Origin: Stenogyne calaminthoides | Taxonomy: Eukaryota; Streptophyta; Magnoliopsida; Lamiales; Lamiaceae | NCBI GenBank assembly: GCA_037126765.1 | Contig: JBBCBC010000016.1 | Location: 15,922,728-15,986,727, forward strand | Length of the DNA: 64,000 nucleotides | Direction of reading: 5' to 3' | Part shown: one piece after another, positions 11,930 to 23,813 of the stretch | Layout of the letters: every line of letters begins with the position of its first letter | Numbering within the stretch: position 1 is the stretch's first letter | Notes under the pieces: model-generated | What the model was told of the DNA's origin: nothing | Seen by the model: only the letters and a program-made list of their open reading frames with translations | The model's database searches: none | Translations under genes and position numbers: made by a program

Positions 11930-14900
11930 CTTCCCATGCTTGATGTAGCCGAAGAGACCAACAAGATTGAGTTCGTGGAGGTCGATAAAGCCGGCATAGT
12001 CTATCCCAACGTCGACCCACTGGTCATCAAGGCAAATATCATGGGGACTACGATGTGCCGCCTGTTAGTCGATGTCGGGGCTTTTTGCAACATTCTGTGA
12101 AGGGTTTTGGGAATGCAACTCGGTGACTACGAGACGTACATCACCCCCTGCGACCACACAGTGAAGGGTTTTGGGAATGCAACTATTCAGCCCCTAGGAA
12201 TGATCCGTCTATCGGTGGAGCTGGTGTCCACCATTGATGAAACGGTTAGGAACACCAGGCTTCTACATTTCCTTGTAATAGACCTCCCGAGTACCTATAA
12301 TGGCTTTCTCGGAAGGCCTTTTGAGCATGAATTTGAGGTCATTACGACCTCCACTTACTTACTACTAAAATTTCCCACCAAAAATGGATCTGCTTGCACC
12401 ATAAAGGGTGACCAAGTTGATGCTAGAGGATGTTTGCTTTTACTCGTGGCTTATTTCAATTCAACGCATGCACCAAATCAGCAAGTAATGATGTTGGATA
12501 ATGAAGAGTGTAATGATAAATTAACCACTGTAAAGGCAACCAAGAGGAAGCGCGAGGATTTTGACCCAAGGTTAGGACCTGAGCCAGAGGAATTCGTGAC
12601 CGAAGAGGAGATAGATGATCCAAGAGTTGAAGGACCCCGAGCTGAGCCGGGGGAAGAGCTCGAAAGGATCCAAGTAGATCCAACTCGCCCGAGCTGGAGG
12701 TCATTATCAGGTCCAGAATCCCCAACGACCTTAGGTTGGATGTGATTGATTTCTTGAAAAAGAATCTTGACGTTTTCGCTTGGTCACACAAGGATATGGT
12801 GGGAATTGATCCAGAGATCACATGCCACAGACTCCACATAGACCGGACAAAGTGACCCATAGCCCAAAAAAGAAGGAAGTTCAGCCCAGAAAAGTATGCA
12901 GCCCTCGCAGAAGAAGTAAAGAAGTTGTTAGATAACGACTTGATCATGCAAGCGGATCAACCCCGATGGGTGGCCAATGTCGTGCTCGTAAAAAATTCAA
13001 ATGGTACTTGGTGACTTTGTATCGACTTCACCGACCTTAATGAGGCGTGTCCGAAAGATTTCTTCCCAATGCCACACATTGATCATTTAATCGACAACAC
13101 AGCGGGCCACGAAATGATGTCATTCATGGATGCGTTTGCTGGATATCATCAGATAGCCATGCACGAACCCGATCGACAACATACATCTTTCTTAACCGAA
13201 AAGAATATGTATTGTTGGAAAATAATGTCATTTGGCTTGAAGAATGCTGGGGCAACATACCAAAGACTGGTCAATCACATGTTTGCCGATCAAATTGGCA
13301 AGTTGGTGGAAGTATATGTGGATGACATCATCATCAAAAGCTTGCAAAAGGAGGATCACCTGATGCATCTCGAGCAAACCTTCGAGGTGCTCAGGAGATT
13401 TAACATGAAACTCAATCTGAAAAAGTGTAATTTTGGGGTTGAGTCGGGAAAATTTCTGGGTCATTTGGTTAGCAAGCGAGGGATTGAGGCTAACCCAGCC
13501 AAGATACAAGCAATTTTAGACACACCGCGAATAGTCAAGGAAGTCTAAAAGTTGACAGGATGCCTAGCCGCGTTGAATAGGTTCATCTCCCGAATGGGGG
13601 ATAAATGCAAGCCCATGTTTGATACGATCCGACGGAGGTTGAAATTTGAATGGACTACAGAAGGTCGAAGCCTTCGATAAAATCAAGGCCTACCCGCCGA
13701 TGCTCTGGATCTTAGCCAAACCGTCCTGTGGGAGAAACTTTTCTTGTACTTGCCGCCTCGTAAATAGCTCGAAAGTGATGTTCTCGTGAAAGGTAAGGTC
13801 AATCCCACCTCCCCATATATTTTGTAAGTCGACTCTCAAAGATCGAGCAAAGATATCCCCGATGGAGAAATTGGCTTTACGATTGGTCATGAGTGTAAGA
13901 AAATTGAGGCCATACTTTTTTACCATCGTCAAAATTTCACCTCGTTACCCTCCGCAACATTCTTCACCGACCGACACCACCGGCGGCCTTCAAATGGGCA
14001 ATTGAAGTCGGGCGGTATGGTGTAACTTATGCACCGCGACCTGCCATAAAAGCACAAGCTCTGGCCGATTTCATCTTCGAGCTAAACTTCCCACCAGAAA
14101 CCAGCGGAAGCAACTGTGTCCCTTGGGAGATGTATGTGGATGGATCCGCCACAAAGAAACAAATCAACGGGCAAAAAGCGGGTAATCGATTAGCCCAATG
14201 GCAATCGCTTTAACGCTATCACCTTTGAAATTCCAAATACCAACAATGAAGCGTAATATGAAGCATTGATCAGTGGTTTGGAGATGTCCATAGACATGGG
14301 CATTAAAAGACTACAGGTGTAAACCGACTCTCAACTTGTAGCATGCCAAGTGTCAGGGGAGTATGAAGCCAAAGATGAAAGAATGTCCGCTTATCAGGAG
14401 GTCGTCAAGACATTATGCCTAAAGTTTGAACAAATACACATCAAGCTAGTACAGAGAGACGCAAACTCACGAGTCGATGCTCTAGCACGACTAGCGACCT
14501 CCGAGGGGCCAGCAGAGATGAATGATGTCACCATCACTAAGCTTTCCCACCCTTCCACTGCACACACAGTGGTCGCTACCCTTGATACCCCAGCTTGTGA
14601 ACTGGATGACACCAATCATCGACTACTTGATGACGGAGATATTACCAGAGGACGATCCGGCAAAACAACTTCAATTATGCCATGCTCAAGATACTCTTAT
14701 AAACAACGACCTTCTACAAGCGGGCTTCAAAGATAACCTACTCCGATGCATCACACCAGAACAAGGTCAAACTATTATGCGTGAGATACATGATGGAGTA
14801 TGCAGAAACCATGCTGGGGGAAGTCACTCGCTCACAAGGTGATACGGCAAGGGTATTTTTGGCCTGCTCTACGGGCCGATGCATTAGTATTTGCAAGAAA

Positions 14901-15856
14901 ATGTCACAAATGTCAAATCCATGCACCTGCAATCAAAGTCGCCCCGAGGAGCTTCTAAGATTCTCATCCATGGCCTTTTATGGGAGATAGATATCATCGC
15001 CACTTCGACAAACGCCCCGCTCCGCCAAGCACGCCTGGTCGTCGCTGATTACTTCACAAAATGGGCCGAGGCTGAAGCATTGGCAACCATAGATCAAGAG
15101 CATGTCATCAAATTCATCTGGTAAAATATCATTTGTCAATTTGGCCTTCCCCAAATTATCATATCGGATAATGGAAAGCAGTTCGATGGGTCCAAAATTG
15201 ATGGTTTCTTCAGAAAATGGAAGATCACCAAATTATTCTCCACTCCATATCATCCTCAATCCAACGGACAGGTCGAAGTTGTTAATAAGATCATCAAACA
15301 CACATTGAAAACTAAGATCGAAGATAAGAAGGGAAATGGGCCAAATGAGTCGCCAAACGTGTTGTGGTCGATCGACGACCACGGAACCTCGACCGGGGAA
15401 ACCCCATACTCGATGGCTTTCGGCACTAAAGCAGTAATCCTCTCACAAGTTAAAGTTCAAACACTCCAGACCTCGCAAGTCGGAATCGATTATAACGATG
15501 AAACCTTAGCCAGGAACCTAGATCTTCTGGAGGAAATAAGATTAGAGGCTAACTTGAGAAATGCTAGACACAAGAAGATGTCGAAAAAGTATTACAACTC
15601 AAAAGTTTGAGTCCGGCAGTTCAAAGTCGGTGACTTTGTGTTAAAAAAGACATTGGGGATATCCAAAGGAGTTTTCGGTCCAAATTGGGAGGGTCCCTAC
15701 AAAATCACACGGGTGTTGGCTAATGGAGCTTATGAACTAGAACATCCAGATGGCACTCCTACCAATACCCCCGAATGCTTCACACTTGAAGAAGTATTAA
15801 CAATAAGTAGAGGTCGATTTGTTCCATGTAACGATTTCTTCCATGCCTATTTATAA
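11930..15856 (+). pseudogene. pol: Tat pol: protease, RT, RNase H, integrase
   Basis: Protease: LLVDVGAFCNIL near 12063-12098, with Asp-Val-Gly in place of the usual Asp-Thr/Ser/Gly-Gly. The linker (12107-12480) has VKGFGNATIQPLGMIRLSVE and LGRPF. RT: 12750-13548, with FMDAFAGYHQIAMHEPD, FGLKNAGATYQRLVNHMF and the catalytic YVDDIIIKS at about 13315-13340. The RT connection and RNase H (13550-14480) include KLALRLVMSVRKLRPYF and YVDGSATKK. Integrase: the HHCC remnant (14770-14935), the core acidic block WEIDIIA (about 14985), ISDNGKQFDG (about 15163-15190) and SNGQVEVVNKIIKHTLK (about 15260-15310). The C-terminal GPYKITRVLANGAYELE chromatin-binding-like end is at 15690-15760, stopping at 15854-15856. 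Many frameshifts. A 24-bp exact repeat sits in the protease region (12097-12120 and 12161-12184). Confidence 0.88.
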
Positions 15857-16510
15857 TAATGTTATCTCATTTCGTGTTAAACCTAGGGGAGTCGCATGAA
15901 TACAAACATCGACCTCCCCCAGGAACGATTTTTGACATATATGCGGTGAGGTCGCATCTTAAACTGGTTCCACCCTCCCCTAACTTTGTAAGACGACTAA
16001 ACCTGAGTTCACTATATCATTTTTATAAATGGAACTTAAGAATGATAATGCTCACAAATAATTAAAGTCGCAAAAGGAAATCAATTCGGCACATTGAGAT
16101 GAAAACAACATTCATTAATAACAAAGGCCCGAAGGTCATTACATCAGGAAGTCAAATCAATTACATGAACGAGCCCAGAGGCCAATTACATCAGGAAATA
16201 AAAGATAACATTCAGACTGAGTACTGATCACAAGGAGTTCACCAATGCCAAAGTATTACAGGACTAAGAAGACGATTTCAAGATACATGGATAGCTGGTC
16301 GAAGGGATTGTTGGCGATGGGGTTCAACAACTTCTCAATCTCCTTTTTCTTATCAAGATTCTTGAAGTTATCATTCCTCAGGACCGCCAAAAATCTCATC
16401 AGCAGCACCACTGACTATGTTCAAAGGATGCCCACCTAATTGCTGCTGAATAACACTGATAAGCATGGGGGCAGCCCGTCTCCTTAGTTTTTGGCTGGTA
16501 AACACCTCCC
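15857..16510 (+). other. Tat spacer between pol and antisense gene
   Basis: This is non-coding as far as can be seen. Only short, unconvincing reading frames are present. It lies between the convergent ends of pol (plus) and the antisense gene (minus), so transcripts from both would terminate here. Confidence 0.5.
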
Positions 16511-17375
16511 CTATTGTGCGGGAGGTGCTCCAGTCGACGTCCCAGCAGCCTCCTGCGGAGGATCGACCTCACCCATCTGGGTCTCAGGGACCGCTTCAGA
16601 GTCGCCCGGCTGCGTTTCTTTAGAATCGGAAGTGGGGAGCACGATCCGACTCTGGTTAGGAAAGAAGGACAGGTCGATACTAAGTTCCTCTAAATCCTTG
16701 ATTTCAAGCACGACGTCGGGATCAAGCGGGAATGCTCTGACATAGTTGGCCAGTTCGGAGACAAGGTAGGAGAAATCGGCTTCAGGGTTCTTCATATGAA
16801 CCCCACGATGGCCGCCATCATTCTGAGAGATAAAGCAAAATTAACATTTTGCTCTTGATCCGCTTTGAAGCGCTCCCACGGCTGACCAGCCTATCCCTGA
16901 TCTCCGAATCTTTGCCACTCAGATCCTCCTTCAGACGGGCCACAATCTCCTCTCCACCGCTAACGCATTCTCGACATCCTTCACCAAGCCTCGAGCTCTT
17001 GAACCTCTTGGCGATCAAACTTTTTCGACCTCCGCTTTTTTTCTTGCTGAAGAGTTGCCAGAATGGTCCTCGCCTGGTCGGAGATAATCGTCCGAACCTT
17101 CTCTAATTTACCGAGCTCCAGCTCGGATTGAGCACAAGCCTTCTCCATAAATAAGGCCCCCTCGTGGTATGACGAAATGACGGCAGTACAAGTTACCGTG
17201 ACTTTTCTCACGGTGGGCGGAAGAGTGGAGATCCTGCGTCCACACTCGAGGGACATTGTTGATTGTCCTCGACAGGTAGTTAGGCCAATCATCTGGAATA
17301 CCTTCAAAGGAAGGAAGCGAGGACCTCAGGAAGCTCAATGCTTCCAACGAGAACTTGCGGGGGGTCAACTCCGAG

Positions 17376-17457
17376 CTACAATCAGCGAAAAGGAATGTTT
17401 CAGAATTATAAACACAAACATATTACACAAGACCAAAGGCACACGTTTACTTTTCAC
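17376..17457 (-). other. Predicted intron 3 of antisense Tat gene
   Basis: 82 bp on the minus strand, donor GAGTCG|GTGAAAAG, acceptor TTTTCGCTGATTGTAG, A/T-rich between. The donor is weaker than that of intron 2. Coding-like sequence with matching G/C content lies on both sides. Confidence 0.5.
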
Positions 17458-17796
17458 CGACTCGCCCCATCCAGCCATGAATCGTCATCGATGCCGACCT
17501 CCGTGCGTAGTCAATGCAAAGGAGGAGTAGAGATTGTGGGACTCCTCCCATTCCCCGCTGAGACCGGTGGGAGCTCGTGTCCTCTCGAACCCGCTTATGG
17601 GGGCGATCCCAAGCCGGCGGGTAGATTTGACGACTTTCTTTTTCTTCCCCTTATCAACGGCGGGAATCGAGGTCCGACCGGAGAGTTTACGGGGACCCGA
17701 AGCTTTGTCAAGCGGTCATCGAAGCTAAGAACCGACTTCGACCTGGATGCCATCTCAGTAGCAGAAGGTTCACGAGGTAGATCGGGAGCTCCGGAT

Positions 17797-17878
17797 CTAC
17801 AAGAGCAATCATATTAAAAAATCGTAACATAACCTCATGAAGATAACTACCACCAGAAGATGTTCCCCAGAAACTTAC
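17797..17878 (-). other. Predicted intron 2 of antisense Tat gene
   Basis: 82 bp on the minus strand, donor CCCCT|GTAAGTTT (a full GTAAGT consensus), acceptor TTGCTCTTGTAG. The interior is A/T-rich and contains stops in all frames. The frame after the junction is off by one, which a small indel could explain. Confidence 0.55.
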
Positions 17879-18040
17879 AGGGGATACGCAGATGGCGGGG
17901 GTATGTGTACAATCCTGCCGACAACTGATTGAGCTCGGTGTTCAACGACTCGACTTCACACTAGCTCGCAGGGATACCTCGAGTTGTCTTGAATGCCTCG
18001 TTGAAATCCCAGTAAAGGTCGGATGTCCGGGGTGTAAACA

Positions 18041-18103
18041 CTGAAAGACAAGAAGAGAATTAGATCAGTACAAGTGGAAAAAGTAAAAGCACAAACAATA
18101 TAC
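18041..18103 (-). other. Predicted intron 1 of antisense Tat gene
   Basis: On the minus strand it runs from GAATG|GTATATTG to a pyrimidine-rich TTCTCTTCTTGTCTTTCAG. 63 bp, near the lower limit for plant introns. Removing it joins two readings that would otherwise be in different frames. Confidence 0.6.
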
Positions 18104-18926
18104 CATTCTCCACACGGATGGCATAATCCGTAGGGACTCGAATTGATAACGTGCTGGTCGGTGGAACTGATTCCCAGGCCCCTCCAACAAACCACCACTT
18201 CTCGCGCCATCCATCAACTTTGTCAGATACCACTAACAAGCTCTTTTTTCTCATGGAAGTCAAGACTGCGGATATCCCCATGCTTGAGCAATAAAGACAT
18301 CACATACCAATCTCCCCGGTAGCATCCTTTTCAAGCCGTCCAGTCCCAATACGATCATAGTCAAAATGATGTAGCTCCAACCGTTTGGAGTGATTTGAGT
18401 AAGGCTCAGGTTCCAGGCGGCCAGTAGATGCGAGATAGCCGGATGAAGCGGGAAATGAATCCCCCCATCCATGGTAGGCCGATTCACCGCAATCATGCCC
18501 TAGGGAGGCTGATCGACCCTTTCATCAGAAGTCGGTGCATAAAAATGTACATCCCGTGGAACCTTGTATGTACGACGGAGAGCCCGCACATAACGATCAG
18601 ACAGCACCGACCTGAATCGCCATTCGGATGCGGCGAACTCCGAGGGTACCGTCTTGCAATACTGGAGTTCATGTCGCTTGTATGGGGCAATACTGTGGTA
18701 CATCTCATAATCAAAAATCCTTTCATAGGCCCCGAAATCCCTAACAGGGGCAGAGGAACCAGCCGGGTCGCCGATCGCCTTTGGAGGATCGTGTTTGAAG
18801 TGGTAAATCCAATGGTGGGTGATGAGCGATTTCATCCAATTCTTCCAGAAACCGATCATCTACCGATTCATCATTCCCATCGTCTTCTCTCCCGACACCC
18901 ACCGGACGGGCCGACGAGCTTTTCAC

Positions 18927-19501
18927 CGTCAGGTTCTCGCAGGGGAGCCGTAAAACCGCATTTATCGACTGGCGATCAAAATATCATCCTCTGAGGATGA
19001 AGCAATCATCGTGGGTTGCAGGGCAGAGCTTGAACCAAAATGCAAATAAGCCATAAATCAAGCCTCGACCGGCAATCAAAGTCGCAGAGTTAACGCGTGG
19101 GGATCACCGCGGAATCCTATTCTTTTTTCCAAAGAGTACCACGCCAAATTCGGGCAGCCATCATTTCAAATCTCCAAAACCGAGGAAATCGACACGCCGT
19201 AATTTCGAGGTGACTTTTCGATACTCGGGCAAGAAGTCGAGACCATGCCTACCATAGAGTCAAGTTGATGCCCCAAAGAAATAAAACATGCAACCTCGAC
19301 TTGAGGGCAATTGTTGTGGCATGAAATAAACCACTTCCATCGATTCTATAAGACGTAAGAAAGAGCCGCCTACACCAATGCACAACCGAAAAGAGATAAT
19401 CTTTGGAATAAAGACCCCCAAGTCGCAGAAGAGAGCAACTCGTATGACGACCTCATTTAGAGATCGAAAGTCGCACATCAGCAACAAGCCAATACCTTTC
19501 A
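18927..19501 (-). other. Region upstream of antisense Tat gene
   Basis: This lies between the antisense gene start and the 3' LTR. A 91-codon minus-strand frame (19260-19535) overlaps the LTR and shows no recognisable domain. It would have to contain the antisense promoter and the element's polypurine tract, but neither is identifiable. Confidence 0.4.
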
Positions 19502-19947
19502 AGTCGGAACATGACTTGAATGGTATTAAAGACACTTAAAAGCTAAATCAAGAATGTCGTTCGATAAGCCGATCAATCCGCAGGAAATTCCATTCCCCAA
19601 TCCGCTCCCATTAAAGAGGCAATCTCCAATCAAGCCATAGGGACAGACGACTTGCGAGATTGAAGGCGTGAAGAATGTAGTTTTCCTTATGTAAAATCCA
19701 GCCTACAAGGCGGAATAGCAAGTATAAATAGACCTAAGATGTCACATGAAAAAGGAGGGAACATCTTAGCATTCTAGGCATAAATAATATACATCCATAC
19801 CTGGATTGGGGCCCCCGGACGTAGTCTGATTCAAAAGACAAACCGGGTCACCAATTCTTCGTGTTTTCCTTATTTTTCACATTCAATACTTAACCCAATT
19901 ATACACAAATTTATTGTTTAACTAGTCAATTTTATCTTGTCCAAACA
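19502..19947 (+). repeat. Tat 3' LTR
   Basis: 446 bp matching 9683-10128, with TATAAATA at 19723-19730, and ending ccaaaca. Sirevirus-like pol resumes immediately after it. Confidence 0.85.
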
Positions 19948-22042
19948 AAGTATTACTGACTGGTACTAGGAAAGGAAATGTGTACCTTGCTGATTGGAGA
20001 CTTACTCCTATGGATACATGTTTAATGGCCAAGAAGGCTACTGAAACCAGTTGGTTATGGCATAAAAGACTGAACCATTTGAACTTCAAAACTCTGAATA
20101 AACTTGCAAGATTAGCACTTGTAAGGGGTTTACCTAATGAAGTGTTCAGTAAAGATCATGTTTGTGATGCTTGTCAGAAAGGCAAACAGATTAGAGCATC
20201 ATTTAAAAGCAAAGTAGAAGTTTCTACTGATAGAATACTTCAATTATTACATATATATCTCTTTAGTCCAGTAACACCTGTGAGTACTAATAGCAGGAAA
20301 TATACACTGGTAGTAGTTGATGACTACTCAAGATATACATGGGTCATTTTCTTACTTAGTAAGAAAGAAACTCAAACCAAACTGCCAGAGTTACTGAAAA
20401 GACTCAGTACTGAAAAGAATCTGAGTGTGGTCAAAATCAGATCAGACAAAGGCACTGAACTTATCAACCATATTATATCTGATTATTGTGCAGCAAATGG
20501 AATAACTCATGAAACATCAGCTGCAAGGACCCACAACAAAATGGTGTTGCTGAAAGGAGAAACAGGACACTGAAAGAAGCTGCAAGAACAATGATTGCTA
20601 AAGCTGACATTCCTAAGAGATTTTGGGCTGAAGCAGTCAACACTGCATGCTACTCTCAGAAAAGATCCATGCTGACTAAGAATCAAGGAAAAACTTCATA
20701 TGAACTGTGGAATGAAAGGAAGCCTCTTGTTTCTTTCTTTTGTGTGTTTGGTTGTAAATGTTTCATACACAATAATGGTAAAGATCAGTTGAAAACTTTT
20801 GATAGCAAAGCTGATGAAGGGATATCCTTAGGATATTCTGAAATTAGTAAAGCCTTTAGAGTTTACAACTGTAGGACTCTTAATGTGGAGCAAACGCCTC
20901 ATGTTGTTTTTGATGAATCTACTTGTGTTCATAAGAAACAGGAAGTTGATCCAGGAGACTTGACAAAGAGGATCACCAGACTTAGCCTGAAGAAGAATGT
21001 CAAACCATCATCTGAACATGAAAAGAAGAAACCAATCACTTACTATGAATGGAATGAAACTAACTCAGAGGAAGAGGAGATTCAGGATGGAAATACTCAG
21101 GCTGGTGGTACTCAGGATAACGGTTCTCCACTAAAGGAAAGCCAAGACACTGAAGTTGACCAATCTGAACAAACACCAGTTCAGACTCAGGTATGTAATG
21201 CCGATGAGGATGTGGTCACAGCTGAGGCAATCTCTGAATCTATCAACCAAGGGGGAACAAATGTCACTGACAATGTTCAAAATGATTTATCCCCGGAGGA
21301 AGATAATTCACTCTTTCCTTTTATGTTGTTCCCTGAGTTTAATGAATTACCTGAACCTAACATTTCTGATGTTGAGGATAATACTGAAGGGGGAACATAC
21401 AGGAGAACATGGTTAGATAGTCACCCTACAAGTCAGATTGTGGGAGAACTATCTGAAGGAGTTAAAACAAGAAGGTTCCATGGAGAAAGTGACTTGTTCT
21501 ACTGCTTCCTATCTGAGAAAGAACCTATCGAGATTGAAGAAGTTCTTCAAGATTCTTTCTGGATTATGGCTATGCAAGAAGAGCTAAATCAGTTTGCTAG
21601 GAATGAAGTCTGGGAGTTAGTGGATAGACCTAAGGGGCACAATGTGATTGGAACTAAGTGGGTATTCAAGAATAAAAGAGATGAAAATAATGTCATTGTA
21701 AGAAACAAGGCAAGGCTAGTTGCACAAGGTTATTCCCAAGAAGAAGGCTTGAATTATGACGAAACCTTTGCACCAGTTGCAAGACTAGAAGCCATTAGAT
21801 TGTTTCTTGTATGCTGCTCACATGAAATTTAAGGTATATCAGATGGATATGAAAAGTGCATTTCTGAACGGTGTGCTTAAAGAAGTGGTTTATGTGGAAC
21901 AACCTCCTAGCTTCTGCAAGAATGACCAAGTTTACAGGCTCAGGAAAGCCTTGTATGGTCTGAAGCAAGCACCCAGAGCATGGTATGATACTCTATCTCA
22001 ATTTCTTACTGATCATGGCTTTACCAAATGGACTGTGGATAG
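19948..22042 (+). pseudogene. pol: Sirevirus-like pol: integrase and first half of RT
   Basis: The reading resumes with LTGTRKGNVYLADW and the GAG-pre-integrase zinc motif (HKRLNHLNFKTLNKL ... CDACQKGKQ, 20050-20200). The integrase core shows VVDDYSRYTWVIFL (about 20310), IRSDKGTELINH (about 20440) and, after a frameshift near 20540, the QNGVAERRNRTLKEA block carrying the third acidic residue. From 20591 to 21832 the frame is open through a long acidic integrase C-terminus and into RT (WELVDRPKGHNVIGTKWVF, RLVAQGYSQEEG, YDETFAPVARLEAIR). After another shift at about 21807-21830, 21830-22042 gives MKSAFLNGVLKEVVYVEQP and YGLKQAPRAWYDTL. The C1 element interrupts the coding sequence at 22043. 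Confidence 0.92.
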
Positions 22043-23813
22043 TGTTGGGATTATACTGAAAAGTATGCTTTTACTTTGTATAATCGAAACTGAATTTTCA
22101 GACTTATTTACTTAAATAAATTGTTTATCACTGATGCTTTAAATATTATCGAATGTTACATATATATATCGCATAAACGCTCAATAAGTCGCACGTGTTA
22201 CATTGAAGTTAATTTAGTGATACCAGATCACAGAAGATTAAATTAACAGTTCCATGTAACTATAAGTACGCCATTCACGACATAGATGGAAATGAACAAC
22301 CATCGCGAAAGGTTGAGGTGTAAGGCTCAGATTGGTTTGTCTTGACCAAGAGATTACACTAGTGCATGATGATCGATACTGAATAGACCTACAGAGGATA
22401 AATTCTTCTAATCCAACAAGGAAGAATTAGACCTCGGTTGTTCGTTGTTTCTTAACCTTCATCCCTTAAATAGATCATGTGGGATTGGTAACTATTGCTT
22501 TGACTTATCATGGGTAAATTAATAAGAGAGATTCAATACTTTTTATCTTGGGCAATATTATTGGCCACATGTGATTGCTAAGATTTAATACGAAGAATCG
22601 TAATGCGAAGCACGCTTGCTTGATTTGCCCCCTCGGGAGGTTCATAAGTTTTATCATACCAAATCTTGCAAGTAGAATTAGTTTCCGGATGGATAATAAT
22701 GTTCAACCGCTTCCTAACCAAGGACAAAAGGTATTAATTAACGAAAAAGCTATTTCAAAGGGCTTGAATTAATTAATGGGCTAGATAATCTTAAACACGG
22801 AAATAATGACCAGAGCCATATTGACTGTAATATGGGTTAAGATGGATAGTGCAATATTAATTATGTAGTGGGATTAATTAATATTTATGGGCTTGAATTA
22901 TATTGTGGCTCAATATTAGATATTCAAGATCCATTAGAAGGTCCAATCTTAATTCTCCTAAAGGCCCCCTGAGTAGCCCAACAAATAGTCCAATAACTGA
23001 AAAAAGGTTGATTAAAATAAAATAAATATTGTTGCTTAATTTTCCAACCAAAATTCGAAATTTATAGATATGTTGGGAGAAAGATTTTCTTTGAATTTTG
23101 TTATGGAATGAAGATATGTATTCTTGGAATACAAGATTATCTCATTAAATTCAAGAAATCTCCCACTAGCTTATCTATATAGTAATTTTCAAAAAAATAG
23201 AAAATATGATGAGCAAGAAAGATTTTCTTGATTTTCTTGAAAAGATATTATGGAAGATATGTATTTCTTGAAATACAAGAATATCTCATAAATTCAAGAA
23301 GATCCAAATCTTGGATTCTTGCACATTAATTTTTGAAAATATCCATAATTGAGGAGGTGGGATTTTTGTGGAATATTTTAATTATGGGAAAAAGAATATA
23401 GAAGATATATTCAAGATTTCTTGGTGACCAAGAAAAGTCTTTTCCCACATTGATTTTCTACAAGAATTTCGACCACTCCCTCTCCTATAAATAGGGGATG
23501 ATTAGTTCATTCTCAAGTTCAATTCCATGTGCTGGAAATATTAGCAAATCCACAAAGGTGGTGCAACAAAGTTTATTTTTTCCTTTTGTTAATTGTTCGA
23601 CAAGTGTCCTTCCACCGGATAGTTGAGCAAGGGCTAAGGGAATACTTGGGAAGTCCTTTTGGTTAGTCCGTCCGACCGAAGTCACTGCCATCCCGAGAGG
23701 TACGTTCACGTAAACCCGTAGATTCCGCATGCGTAGGTTTTACGTGGTTTTTATATACGCATGATATGTTGTTGCAATTATTATTTGAATTAATATAGAT
23801 TAATTCCCCAACA
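22043..23813 (+). repeat. C1 5' LTR
   Basis: Starts TGTTGGGATTATAC and ends ATTCCCCAACA. TATAAATA at 23486-23493. It contains two copies of a hairpin-bearing module (23101-23160 and 23250-23304). Relative to the 3' LTR it lacks 71 bp near its end, between two aattc motifs (31030 and 31101 in the partner). Confidence 0.9.

Larger units (their letters stand above)
16511..18926 (-). pseudogene. Antisense intron-containing gene of Tat element, PF04195-like
   Basis: A minus-strand gene between pol and the 3' LTR. The N-terminal part starts at about 18926 or 18859 and includes RFLEELDEIAHH and the block 18500-18859 (SEWRFRSVLSDRYVRALR). Then 18377-18466 encodes GGIHFPLHPAISHLL and LSLTQITPNGW, the hallmark of the 'putative gypsy type transposon' family (PF04195). 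Three GT..AG introns are predicted: 18041-18103, 17797-17878 and 17376-17457. Splicing the first joins the reading to FTPRTSDLYWDFNEAFKTTR, a sensible continuation. Further on are a lysine-rich coiled-coil stretch (about 17000-17100, QQEKKRRSKKFDRQEVQELE) and an acidic, Pro/Thr-rich C-terminus (16511-16795). Several stops and frame breaks remain. Function unknown; antisense genes at this place are known in some Tat elements. Confidence 0.7.
9683..19947 (+). mobile_element. Tat-lineage Ty3-gypsy retrotransposon
   Basis: 10.3 kb, plus strand. Two 446-bp LTRs that look roughly 96% alike by eye flank a gag-pol and a 3.6-kb 3' region carrying an antisense gene. Gypsy order (protease, RT, RNase H, integrase), the GATYQRLVN and YVDDIIIKS RT blocks, the CGCCGTCTGTGGGAAC primer site and the large non-pol 3' region identify the Tat group. 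No polypurine tract and no convincing target duplication were found; aaagt on both sides is possible, but would give atypical LTR ends. Confidence 0.9.

Noticed and set aside
13690..13932. An 80-codon minus-strand frame inside the Tat RT-RNase H connection.
   Set aside because: The plus strand here reads KLALRLVMSVRKLRPYF, a normal connection block, so the minus frame is a shadow.
18428..18994. A 188-codon plus-strand frame in the Tat 3' region.
   Set aside because: The opposite strand carries the PF04195-like reading with recognised motifs; the plus frame is its shadow.
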